Positions 1 through 10,715 of a stretch of 64,000 nt of DNA are shown piece after piece. This stretch comes from Atkinsonella hypoxylon (lineage: Eukaryota; Ascomycota; Sordariomycetes; Hypocreales; Clavicipitaceae): NCBI GenBank assembly GCA_000729835.1, contig JFHB01000034.1, forward strand, positions 124,001 to 188,000. Reading direction: 5' to 3'. The position numbers were made by a program, and so were the translations under genes. Each line of letters begins with the position of its first letter. Position 1 is the stretch's first letter. Under the pieces are notes generated by a model that saw nothing but the letters and a program-made list of their open reading frames with translations, made no database searches and was not told where the DNA came from.

Positions 1-1196
1 AAGCACCGCTGTAAAGTACCAAGTAGTTAGACTTGTGCCATGTATGTAATTCAGGGTGTTATACGGAATATTGTAACATTGAGCTGAGCCATTTGGATGC
101 AGGACCGTGGGCGTGGGGGCTTGAGAGTCTAATAAGAGTTTGACGGCCTCTGATTCGCTTGATTTCACACTCTCTGCCCAGTCTTGGCACATCTGACATA
201 TGCTCAAAATCAGCCAACTAACTTAGCCCTACTCTATCTAAACTTGCTGCCTAATCACATCTCGTCCTCCGCAGTGTCTTGTCTCTTGGACGCTTATAAG
301 GTTAAAAATAATAGTCTAGGCTTGGTCTAGCTGCAACCCGCGTGCTAAGATAACGTTAATTTTCATCCAGTTGTGGCTAGAAACTCGCCTTCTCTGTCTC
401 CCGAGTTCAACTCAGTCCAGCCAATTACAAATCAATCCTATAACGCAATTGACCCAGTTCACCTTAGCCCATTGAGTGTCTCACACTCAAATGTAACCCT
501 GAGCGACGCCTGCTAGGCCTTAATATGGTTGGTTGCCCCAGCAGCACTCCCCTCTTCGCACATACAGGGACGAGCCTGAGCTCGAGTTCGTTCGTAGCAG
601 CTGTCCATCTCTAAGAGAGTGTATCGATTGGTTTTTCACTTGCTTGAATATATGCTTTTTGTCACATACTAATTGAGTCAGTTTAGAGCCCCATTAAATG
701 ACAAGTTGCGCGTCAATTGGGGTGAATTGGTAAGATCAGGGCCTTCTTTGAGTTTGAGCATCTACTACAACGTTGTGGCCCCTAAAACTGCCAAGACCAG
801 TTCAGTTCACTTCTTCACCCGTGCATGGGCATGGATGGGTCCCATGAGCTGTTGCTACTGCCGTGATGAGCAAACAAGATTCCTGACGGGCAGGGCAGTC
901 TTGTCCCCAGCTTTCTCTTGCCGAAGCTACCGCCGCTAGTGCAGGAATAAGGTTGGACAGAAGTCATACGGCCTGACGTTGCGTGCGGAGTCGGGCCAGC
1001 ATTAATCTCAGGGTAGGTCTAATACGATGAGGCTTTTATCATTCTTTTATTTTATTTTTTTTTTTCCACAAGGAAAAAAAAAAAAAAAAAAAAGTATATA
1101 AGAGTAATATCTGCTGTTGCAACAACCGAGGATTGTGTTGTAGATCCAACGTTTGTCGACTCACTTCGTACATTTGCACTTGGCCATTGCGAAGCA
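1..1196. other. Intergenic DNA upstream of the carboxypeptidase gene
   Basis: I see no supported gene in this stretch. Short open frames, such as one at 673-939, have no recognisable protein features. The part nearest the carboxypeptidase start contains a T-rich tract (1055-1065) and a 20-base A run (1074-1093), about 100 bases before the ATG. The motif TACGGAATA is at 62-70. Confidence 0.6.
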
Positions 1197-3238
1197 ATGA
1201 AGGCTCAGATCTTGTCCCTATTGGGACTCTTCACCACGTCCGCACTTACGCTCAAAATACCAAAGCGACGAGTTGAGGACTTCAATGGAATCGTTGATAA
1301 ACTCGCTCAGGAACTCATGCGAGATCCTAGGGAAGGACCCCCCCCAATACAAATGCATACAATGACAGATGCCGAAAAAAAAGAGATCTTAGCAGATACC
1401 CACTCAACCTGGTACAATAATCATTTTCTCAACGACCAAACGAAGAGTGAGTACATAATAGATAATCACTGTGTCATGTGGAAATCGATATGGATATACC
1501 ATCCTTACCATCGATAAAACTGTCATGCTGAAGATCGGTGAGAATAAGGTGACTAACTGAAGCGCTATACAGAGTTTGCAGTCAATGGCATTCCCGAAGT
1601 AAATTTTGATACATCGCCCTCTTTTGCCGGACTGTTGCCGGTCACCAATAACAAGGATGATAAAGATGACCTCTTCTTTTGGTTCGTGCCCACAGACAAT
1701 GAGGAACACAGAGACAAGAAGGAGATCACCATTTGGCTGAATGGCGGTGTAAGTTTTGAACCCCGGTCAATTCCCTGTTTCCCGCCTTTTCCCAAGATTT
1801 TGGTTTTGTTTATGTTGTTTCTTGAGTGTTTTGTGGTGTGTGGTGTGTGGTGTGTGGTGTGTGTCTATGTCTGTTTGTCGTGTGAAAGCTCGTCAGTCAT
1901 TATATGTCCATTTGACTAATAGGCAAATCATTCTAGCCTGGCTGCTCATCTCTTCTAGGCTTCTTGCAAGAGAATGGCCCCTTCGTCTGGCGTCCTGGTA
2001 CTGCGCGCCCCGTCCCTAATCCTTGGGGCTGGCATCATCTCACAAACATGGTATGGGTCGAACAGCCAGTCACAACTGGCTATTCCACCGGCAATACCAC
2101 CATCCACGACGAAGATGAGCTTGCGAAACAGTTCATGGGCTTTTGGAAGAATTTCGTCGACACTTTCGGCATGCAAGGCTACAAAGTTTATATCGTGGCC
2201 GAGTCATACGGTGGATACTATGGCCCGTACATCTCGAGCCACTTTCTCGAAGCCAACGACAAGACTTATTTCGACCTCGCCGGACTCATGATTGTTGACG
2301 GCATTAGCTTTAACGGCGATGTGCAACGCGAAGTCTTTGTTGAAGCCTTCGTTGAGGAGAACTCCAATTTGTTTACATTCGATGAGCCCACGATGGCGGA
2401 ATTCCACAACATTTCCAAGACATGTGGGTATAGAGATTTCGCGAACAAGTACTATACTTATCCTCCTTCCGGTCAACAGCCATCCATGTTACCCTGGACG
2501 GAGAGGCTCTCAAATGGTACCTTGGTCTACAAAAATGGATGCGGCAATCTGTGGGACCTTGTCGCCTCAACTGCCCGGTTCAATAATCCGTGCTTCAACT
2601 GGTACAATATTCAGGACGAATGTCCTTACGTGACTGACCCGCTTTCATCGCCTTCTTACTTTGACAGACCGGACGTCAAGCATGCCCTCCACGCCACTGA
2701 CAAGAAATGGGAGATGTGTGGCGGGAAACCTTTCCTCCCCCCCGGCGACAAGTCTGCGCCCCCGTTCAAACACCAACTCCCCGAGGTGATTGACAAGACC
2801 CGGAACGTAATTCTCTCTCTGGGCGGCACCGACTTCCTTTTAACTGCTCATGGCATTCTACTTGGTGTGCAAAACATGACGTGGGGTGGCAAGTTGGGCT
2901 TTCAATCCCAACCCATCGAACCCCTCTACGTTCCACGATGGGGATACGGCCAGCTCAATGGCACCTTCTACGGATCAGATCTTCCTGATAGATCGGGCGT
3001 TCTTGGCACAACCCACAGCGAGCGCGGTCTGACTATCGCCGTTACCGGGCTGGCGGGTCACATGGGTCCTCAGTATGCATCCACGTCTGCATTCCGACAG
3101 CTAGAGAAGCTGCTGGGCCGGGTAAAGAGCCTGGATAGTCTTGAGCCTTTCACCTTGAAAGAGTTACGAGGCATCGAGCAGGACACCCCGCCATTGGGCA
3201 GGGGAACATACCCAATTCCATTTGTAGGCATCCATTAA
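1197..3238 (+). CDS. Secreted serine carboxypeptidase (peptidase family S10)
   Basis: Three exons are inferred: 1197-1446, 1573-1748 and 1937-3238, giving 575 residues. Both introns have GT..AG ends; the first has a CTAAC branch site. The joined protein begins with a short basic-hydrophobic signal peptide (about residues 1-19), so it should enter the secretory pathway. Joining exons 2 and 3 recreates the S10 block WLNGGPGCSS. The catalytic triad is visible: Ser232 in AESYGG, Asp441 in GGTDF and His517 in GHMGPQ, together with the family motifs QENGPF and QNMTWGG. S10 enzymes remove C-terminal residues from peptides at acidic pH, in vacuoles or outside the cell. Several N-x-S/T sites fit secretion. 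The nucleophile block reads AESYGG rather than the more usual GESYAG, a small variation. Family identity is secure; vacuolar versus extracellular location and substrate preference cannot be told. The gene is alone, with gene-poor DNA on both sides. Confidence 0.93.
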
Positions 3239-4458
3239 GAGAGCGGAGTAGAGTATGCCTTAACCACATCATTTGTATAAAATGCTTGGTACTCCGTCGC
3301 AGTTTAAAATTGAATTAGTTGTACATAGGTTCTCTGCGGCAAGCAATTCTTGAAATTTCAACTATATAAGGCTCGCCATGTGCATGCATAGCTCATTCTC
3401 TCTGGGCGTTACATGTGTCTCACAAAGAACTAGCCAAGCAACAAGCCAAGCTGTTGCTGACGGATGTCGAAGAAAATAGCAGTTTTACTCAAATACATGA
3501 TCATTACAGGAGAAAGTCGATGTACAACTCTTGCCTAAGCATATAATCGAAATAGCACTAGATCGGCTCAAAGAATGCAGTAGACTTGATAAGATACGGA
3601 TCTGCTCATAGGTATCCTTTCTGGAAATACCTTTAGCACATAGCTTCATGATAATGGCTCTCCGTCATAATAAAAGGGAGGCTCTTCCTGAACCCGTGAC
3701 GTGATATACTGAGGGTAGGTTACTATGCCACGGGTAATATTATCGAGACCAACGCTTCTAGCATCCTCTAGAAGGGACATCTCGGGTACATCGACTCCGT
3801 GAACTCCACTGTCTAGTGAGCGTTCCATCTACTGTGCCGCGAATGCATTTGCAGTTGTAGCCTGCTTTAAAAGCGATACTCGATCATCCTCGGGCTAGAT
3901 ACTTCTCTGAGGACCCCGCACACTCAAAGGTGTCGTTCGGTATAATTATACCGGGATCTGCTAACCGACCATATACTTGTAGCGTTGACGTTCAAGTTTG
4001 CGACATTGTCACATAACGGTTGTCCGCGCAATGCACAACCACTATAGCTCTAGCGGAAGATATCATCCTTCCTCACACTCACAGGTGAATTACATATCTC
4101 AAGTACATCCACTTATATGACTTTGGGCCCTACGCTCTCAAACTATCCAGCTAACTCAATTAATTTATCCTACCTTAGCATCTTCTATCGTTAAGACTAT
4201 CGATATATAGCCAAAGGTATACCGAGCTAATCCAAGGTTAGAAAATTCCCTTGTTAGTGCACTCTCCTCCCTAGTCCTGATTAGGTGATCCGCGGAAGGA
4301 CCAATACTCCCTCTGTCCCCATAGCTTCTTCAATCAACTTACATACAGCTTTGCATCACAACGCCCCTTCGTTTGTCAAAGCTTATCTAGGCTATCACTT
4401 CCAACCAAATACTCGAAAAACAATTTTCAAAACAATCCAAGTTTAAACTGCTGTCAAC
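3239..4458. other. Intergenic region, no supported gene
   Basis: This is A+T-richer DNA after the carboxypeptidase stop. A 60-codon minus-strand frame (3646-3828) reads protein-like (proline- and aromatic-rich C-terminus) but has no recognisable motif and no partner exons. It may be a gene fragment or chance. Nothing else can be supported. Confidence 0.5.
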
Positions 4459-4789
4459 GTGTCGACTTGTTTAAATTCTTCCGACAACACGCCGGCTTCT
4501 GTTGGTTTCAAACGCAAACTTAAAGAGGTAGCAACGATACCCATCGTTGCAGAGCGTGTTCGCATGACGCAGTTCCAAAATCATCAAGCACTTTCCGTCA
4601 CGAGCCTGGATCACAATGTCCAGTTGCGGCACGATTCAACTGCAAACTCAAGTCCTGAGTAAAGCTGAAGCGAATGACATCGAAGCATCGAACCTCCAGA
4701 TCCGATCTCCGACCCGTGACAGTTGAGTACCATTGCCTTCTGAAGTTTCCGTTCACCGTCACTAGCAAATCAAAATGCAGAACAGCACT

Positions 4790-5400
4790 TGATGCGATTT
4801 TCTCCTCTGTCGCAAGAAACTTTAAGTCCGACAAAACTTTCGTTCAAGAGAATGGCATCGTGGGACATGTCGTTACTCATACACGTTATATTCAAGTCCG
4901 AGCATGTCCTTAACTACCCTTTGGCCAAGGAATACGAGTGCAAACAGATATGCTACACAAAGCACAGTATGGAACATTGCGAACGACACCCGAATCCCAA
5001 CATTCCATGTCCACGTGCTGCTCAGACTGACTGACTGCCTCAAGACTTTTCGCGAAACCGCGGCCGCATGTGAGCACGGCAAAGGTGACATTAGAACCCC
5101 GAGCGAGGAGTCAATTCCTTGTCAACTGCGGAATGAGTACAGCTGTGGTGCAAAATCCTTCGCGATCAAAGAAGCAAGCCGTCATAGCACAGCTCATACT
5201 GCAGTTTCCCTGCCCTGAAGCAGACAAATTCGACTGCACCACAACCTTCACCAGACGCAGGCACGCAAAATACCATGCAAAAAATGCGCATGCCGCCGTT
5301 GGCTTTGTGCAGTACCGCTGTGCTTTCGAGCTGTTTCTCGTCATCCCCTGACATAAAGGGCTTTCATGCACATATGAACATGTATAAAAAACGCGGCGAC
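4790..5400 (+). pseudogene. Degenerate tandem C2H2 zinc-finger array, frameshifted
   Basis: Conceptual translation gives a succession of related zinc-finger units of the fungal type CPxAxxYxC...F...H...H, but in different frames. A partial unit (KTF...H..TH) lies in frame 3 near 4830-4885. PLAKEYEC with CERH is in frame 1 (about 4915-4989), its first Cys apparently changed to Tyr. CPRAAQTD (frame 1) runs into DCLKTF (frame 2) at about 5006-5050. CQLRNEYSC...RHSTAH is in frame 2 (5120-5197). CPEADKFDC...KYHAKNAH is in frame 0 (5211-5289). A last weak unit follows at 5320-5395. The units recur every 90-115 bases, as expected for tandem fingers. The shifts fall inside or between adjacent fingers, so introns do not explain them. 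This is a broken copy of a multi-finger DNA-binding-type protein. An upstream frame at 4459-4662 may be part of the same old gene but has no motif. Confidence 0.6.
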
Positions 5401-5475
5401 CTGGACATCCTGGACAGGATTTCACATCGGAGGAAGTCATTTGTTCTATACATAAAGGGAACAAACCACCTCTAG

Positions 5476-8400
5476 CAAAAAATCACGGAGTTGACATGGA
5501 AGAAATACACGTGGTCCGATACAATAGGTTCGTTTTTGACATATGAAGAGATAATCACCGATGATGAGACATTAGAGCGCAGTGAGAAAACTTGAGCTAT
5601 TAGCAATACTTACCGAGGTTTGCCCTTCTCGCTCTTAGCTTTTTTTCATTATAACTGCTATATGTCAATACCCAAATTGTCTCACAAGATCTCAGCAACG
5701 GAGGCGAAACATGCATCGGCATGTGAATGAACCCGAGGGTGTTTTGTATAAGAGTTCTGCACTCACAATTTAATTATTACCAAAGACAACGCGTCTGCGC
5801 ACGAAAACTATTGCATCACGGTTTAATCCCAGGTTAGAACCGCGATGTGTCTGTTGCAATGCTGCACTCGATGAAACGAGAATTTTAGGAAAAGTTCGGG
5901 TTAGCAGCGACCAAGCCTAAGCAGAAGCGGTGAAACTTCAGTGCTTCTAGATATTCCAAAGACGATCCCTTGAGCAGGTTTAAAGAAATGACTTGGAAAG
6001 CTGAGTGAAACGCATACGGCGGTGTTAGGCGAGCCCAACATCGTGGCGCCGACGTGCCCATGATCGCCTCTCTGCTGCGACAAGCCCAGGTCACGCCAGA
6101 ATCGCTTACCTTGGTATAGCATCCGCATGCACTGGATTCAAAACTCGACCGTCGGTTCCTAGATGATGGTGGCTACACTGGTATTTTTTCTGTGGACCGA
6201 AATTGCCTTCTTATGCTTCGTGAGGTAAGAAAACACTTGCCTCGTTTAGCTAACTAGTGGGCAGAAGCTCATTTCAGACCCGGAGGTGATTTCCCATCGT
6301 TATTCCCCTATTATGATCTCGTTGGCTGTAACCATGGGGCAGGGCAATAAATAGTACATGCTCAGCAGCTAGGACTCGTTACAATGACCTTTCTTGATGC
6401 CACCAATCGCATTTCAAAATAAAGATTGCATTTGTAAGGACATTGAAATACTCATCCTTATTCTGTGTTGATCAAACTTTTTAATAATACTTACTTATAA
6501 CTACATTGTAAAACTTTGCTACCTGAAAACGTGGTTGAGGAAAGGAACCATGCGGATATCTTGTTTACATGGTCTGAATCGTAGCAGCGTGGATAGGAGG
6601 TACTTTCATCACTAAACATACCTGGGCATGTTTGCTTAATGAAAAAAGTCCACAGGAACAGGGATGCAATGCGTTGAACATCTGCACTGAAAGTCATGTC
6701 TCCTCGACCCAGGCTCCTGGCTGCCCGTCTACCGTGGGATAGGTGATTTCGCTGTGTCTCGTCAGATGGCCGAGGCGCCGGCATACTCTACAAGTGAAGA
6801 ATATGGAGGTCGGACCGAGATTACGAGAGCATCGTGTCTGCAATCCGAGTAGGACCTCAGCCGGGCCCGGATCTAAACAGGCAAGGCAGCCTTGCGCGAC
6901 CGCAGGAGCTGAGGCCACAGCGCACCATCGGCATCGGCATTTCCTTGTACGGTCTTGTACGGCAGGGCCTCAGGTATGTCAGCCTATATTCTCCCAGGAT
7001 CTACGGAATAGTAGAGTACGGATGACCGGCATCTGACGGATAGGTACTCACAATACCTGCACTTCCGCCGAGGCCGCTGTGTCCAGGTCACCATCCCCAG
7101 CATGGGGTTCATGAAGAAGGTTACAATATTGAGGCCTTACGGCCCCCAAAGAGACGCAATAATACCTACTACTATCGAGAGCTGGACTTGCTGACGTTGC
7201 ATTCGCTTTGCACACGCCGCGCCCCTCCATCTCCCGTCATGCAGGCCTTCAGGTGGCCAGGAACACATGGTCCAGCCTACTTCCAGCACAGGCTCGCCAG
7301 TTGCTGAATTATGTATGACCTTGCAAATTCATCCACGCATCGGGCGCGAGCCGTGTTTGTGCTCCGTCAGCAGACGGACGGTGGCGGACGCGGGCGACCT
7401 TCTCACCGGCTGTTCCAGAGGGTGCCGCTCGGGCGTTGTGTCGTTTGCTTGCGCCCAAATGATCTTGCTTGTTTTTCAGAAGCTTGGAAACATCAGGTAG
7501 GGATGACTCTCACGCATGCAGACCATTAAATTCAAGAAGCAAGTGGCAATTAGACAATAAGACTGCATAGCATAATTGTACTCAGTTGAGAGAATATGGG
7601 CAAAGGCCTCCCTCCTTCCAAACAGCATCAGACTGTCAATAAGCAAGAGTCGAGAGTCGAGACACTGGTTTATCATGATGCAGAAAGCTGTTTGGCATAA
7701 TACAGATGATGAGACCGCCGTTTCAACAAAGCCAGAAAACAAGAGCGCACCCAGATCGAGATAATAGGGAGGGCAAAGTTTGATGCTCACCAGCTGGTAT
7801 CGATTACAACAAGCGTGACGCGATGTATTCCGTATACTACGCATCAATTGATACATACCTAGGTACGTATCTAGGCATCGCGGCCCTCGCGAACCGTTTT
7901 CCGAGGTTGGATGCACTGGGACAGGATCAACAACAAGCCATTTTAATGATTTTAAAATGACATACTACCAGGGCCCAGGAGCGCCAGCAATAATTATTTA
8001 ATGAGTTTTTAATTGTTTGATTTTTTTTAATTGTTGACTGTGTCTGCCGTCGAAAGAACGTAACGGAAGGTGCATCCCATACCGTACTGGGGTTTCCTAC
8101 AGCGGTTCGTGGTTCGTGGTTCGTGGTTCGTGGTTCGTGGTGTGCGCAGCAGTGACCCGCAGCAGGACCTTCACCGCCCTCTGGGGCTGCTCCTTCCCTC
8201 TCCACCCCTCCCCTCTCGTCTGCGTCTATCCTGGCTTGCCCTGGTCATCTGCTCGAGAATTGCTGAGTTGTCATCCACTTCGATCCGTAAGCAAATGCCT
8301 CTTCGCACCAGATGCACTAAGATGCATCCCAATAACGTCTCCCAATCGTGCCCTCGTGGCACGTCCTGGCCGACAGTGCGGCCCAATGAGCATAAATCAA

Positions 8401-9420
8401 AACAGATACAACCCCTTCGGCTTCCGTTCTACGTCAAACCGAAGGCCCAGACACCCTCACGCCCCTCCATAACGCTGCTATTCAAGCAACTGCTTCTTGC
8501 GGTGAAGATGCAAGGTCATTCATGGGCTCTGCCTACGTGACGGTTTATCTTGGTGAGTTGGCACAGGACGACGCACCTCAGCATGGTCACGAAGAGGCCA
8601 CTACAATCTAGACAGGTGAGAAGCCTCTCTCTCTAGTCTCTACTCCCAAAACCAACAACGGAATTACCAACACGGCGCATGCCCTCTCCACGATGATCTC
8701 GATTGTATCATCCCGGGAATTTTCAAGCTAGATACATTGGTGGATTGCTTGTGGTGACGCCTCCTATGACTACACTGACGTGGCCGGCCTTAGCTTGCTG
8801 CATGTCCGACGCACGCTCGCAGGACGTCAAGCCATCGTGTCGACACATTTAGCATATGAAATTCATTTTCTGACCTCCTAGTATCGTTGGCTGCAGGACG
8901 TCTTCCGCGATATCCGGTGCGGCTCTCTCCTCATCAATATTAGATACAGTTCACCGTTCACCGCCCGCATGAGAAGTCGTGAACATGCGTTAGTGCCATT
9001 GCTGGCAGCACATCACCCTTGACAGAGTCACCGTTCTTTCATCATTTACATGAAAGCTTGGACAGGCTTTTAGTCTTGATCTGATGGGCTTGGACCATGA
9101 CCATGTATTGATGGTTTTAAATCAATTGAATTGTTATAGAGTCAAAGCTCTTGCAATTTGGTTAACTCGGACGCCGATGGTCAGCCCGCGAGCGATTACG
9201 AGCCTGGGGATCTGCTAATCATGACGTCGTCGAAGAAACACCAAATGTTGCTCTCCAGGACGGACATGATATATTAATTTTGCAACGAAGGCTCTCCGCC
9301 ACCGTCTCAGTGGTAAAGTGAAACAAATTGACAATTTGCGGCCTTGGGATGGGAAATGGAACAAATATGCTATTCAAGACGTAGCACATTTTCTCTTTGA
9401 CCTGTGTTCCTATAGGTATT
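5476..9420. other. Intergenic region, no supported gene; possible fragments
   Basis: There is no intact gene. Frames at 6743-7036, 6834-7025, 7267-7500 and 8070-8540 overlap in different phases, lack domain motifs and cannot be joined by convincing splice sites. Part of 6.8-7.5 kb reads moderately protein-like and may be gene debris. The motif TACGGAATA occurs at 7002-7010 and its complement at 7826-7834. A short heptamer repeat lies at about 8104-8140. Confidence 0.45.
8104..8140. repeat. Heptanucleotide tandem repeat (GGTTCGT)n
   Basis: About five consecutive copies of GGTTCGT are visible, ending in GGTGTG. It lies in non-coding DNA and is a simple minisatellite. Confidence 0.85.
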
Positions 9421-9640
9421 AGTAGGTATTCCAGGCAATGCCGCCAGTGTTATTAGCGGGTGGGAGACGTTGATAGGACAGCGCGTGATGGTACAACATG
9501 GTCCGATGCCTCTTTTTTGTACGTGAAAGCCGGTTTCTGGTAGATCTCAGGATCCGTCACATTCCAGAGGCTAAACTTCCCGGCAGTTGAGGCTGCAAAG
9601 AAAGCATGACGGGATGAAAACTTAGATTGGTATGGCATAG
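9420..9640 (-). pseudogene. Possible WD40-repeat gene fragment
   Basis: The minus-strand frame 9453-9638 contains HAFFAASTAGKFSLWNV, which matches the pattern of a WD40 blade (small residues, then a G-[KR]-x-x-[LI]-W strand). A stop codon closes the frame shortly upstream and two stops end it downstream. Just beyond, another frame shows GGIAWNTY, which would suit the next blade. This suggests decayed WD-repeat coding sequence with frame breaks. The segment is short and could be chance; it is offered as a candidate fragment only. Confidence 0.3.
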
Positions 9641-10715
9641 AAGCAAGTAGAACCTTGAAAGAACATGAGAAGCGCTAGAGTGACTTCGCGTTGTAGCATC
9701 TGAGGCTAAACCCTGATTTGTATGATGCCTCCCTGTGAAGACGCAATCCTATGACCGGTAGCCGAGCTCCTTTCAAGACTTTTCGCGACACCGCGAACGA
9801 AGCTTCCTCTATTTACTTCTACGAGATATCCACATAATCTATATTTAACAATCTCGTCGTGTATTAACTCATTCCAAGACACACTACTAGCACCCAGTCA
9901 TCATGTGCCTCGGTTGTCTGTAGCATATATGACCGAGTCGCGTTCTTTCATATGCACCGGGTTATTCGAGTGTTACGGCTTCCCAGCTTACACAAATAGT
10001 GCAATATTATAATTCAAGTCCCGAATAAACTTTGCAAACAGAAGAAGGATTCTTCTAACTATATATACTATTAGTAGACGTTTCTGCGCGTGATCTTGGT
10101 AGTTGGCGTTATCGAAAAATGACATGAATCTAACATTTGTCCAAGGCTTCTCTCTCTCTCTCTCTCTCTCTTATGCCTTACATGTCAATCGTACATGTAC
10201 AGCACATGCCCTCATTGGTGTAAAGGATATGATATGGAACTTTCCGAGCGATAATCTGCACTAGTCATTACGAGGCAGAGTTCGCAAGGGTTGGATATGC
10301 AATTTTGTAAAGAAATGCTCCCGTTGCATCGCGGAAAAGCTGGATAGATGACTACAACTATGACTCATAGGGTGAGCCACTCTGAGCCCACGCTGAGAGC
10401 GCAAACGGCTCGATATGGAAAGCAGCAAGACGTAGCCCCCACCTTCACCATGCCATGGGGCTTGTGGCTCAACGTCGTCGTCTTCCATGATTTCCAACTG
10501 TCAAGTTGGATAGTTATTTGTCCATAAATGCCATCAACCTCGTCCTTTCCTCGCCACAACCATATCTTCCTCCAGGCCCTTCTGTACATATCGTCATCCC
10601 TACTTAGCTTTTTTCTTTTCCTTTGTCCGATAACATTTTACAAGGCCCGTCCCTAAGAAAGAAGCTATCCTGCGTCGCCACCATTCCGACCAACGCATTA
10701 TCCAGTCAATCCATC
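9640..10715. other. Intergenic DNA upstream of the CHY zinc-finger gene
   Basis: I see no gene. A 22-base segment at 9774-9795 matches 5041-5062 of the zinc-finger relic with one mismatch, preceded by codons for PVAE. A (TC)11 microsatellite is at 10149-10170. The last 100 bases before the CHY gene are pyrimidine-rich, as is common in fungal promoters and leaders. Confidence 0.5.
10149..10170. repeat. (TC)n microsatellite
   Basis: Eleven TC dinucleotides in a row, about 550 bases upstream of the CHY zinc-finger gene. Confidence 0.9.
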
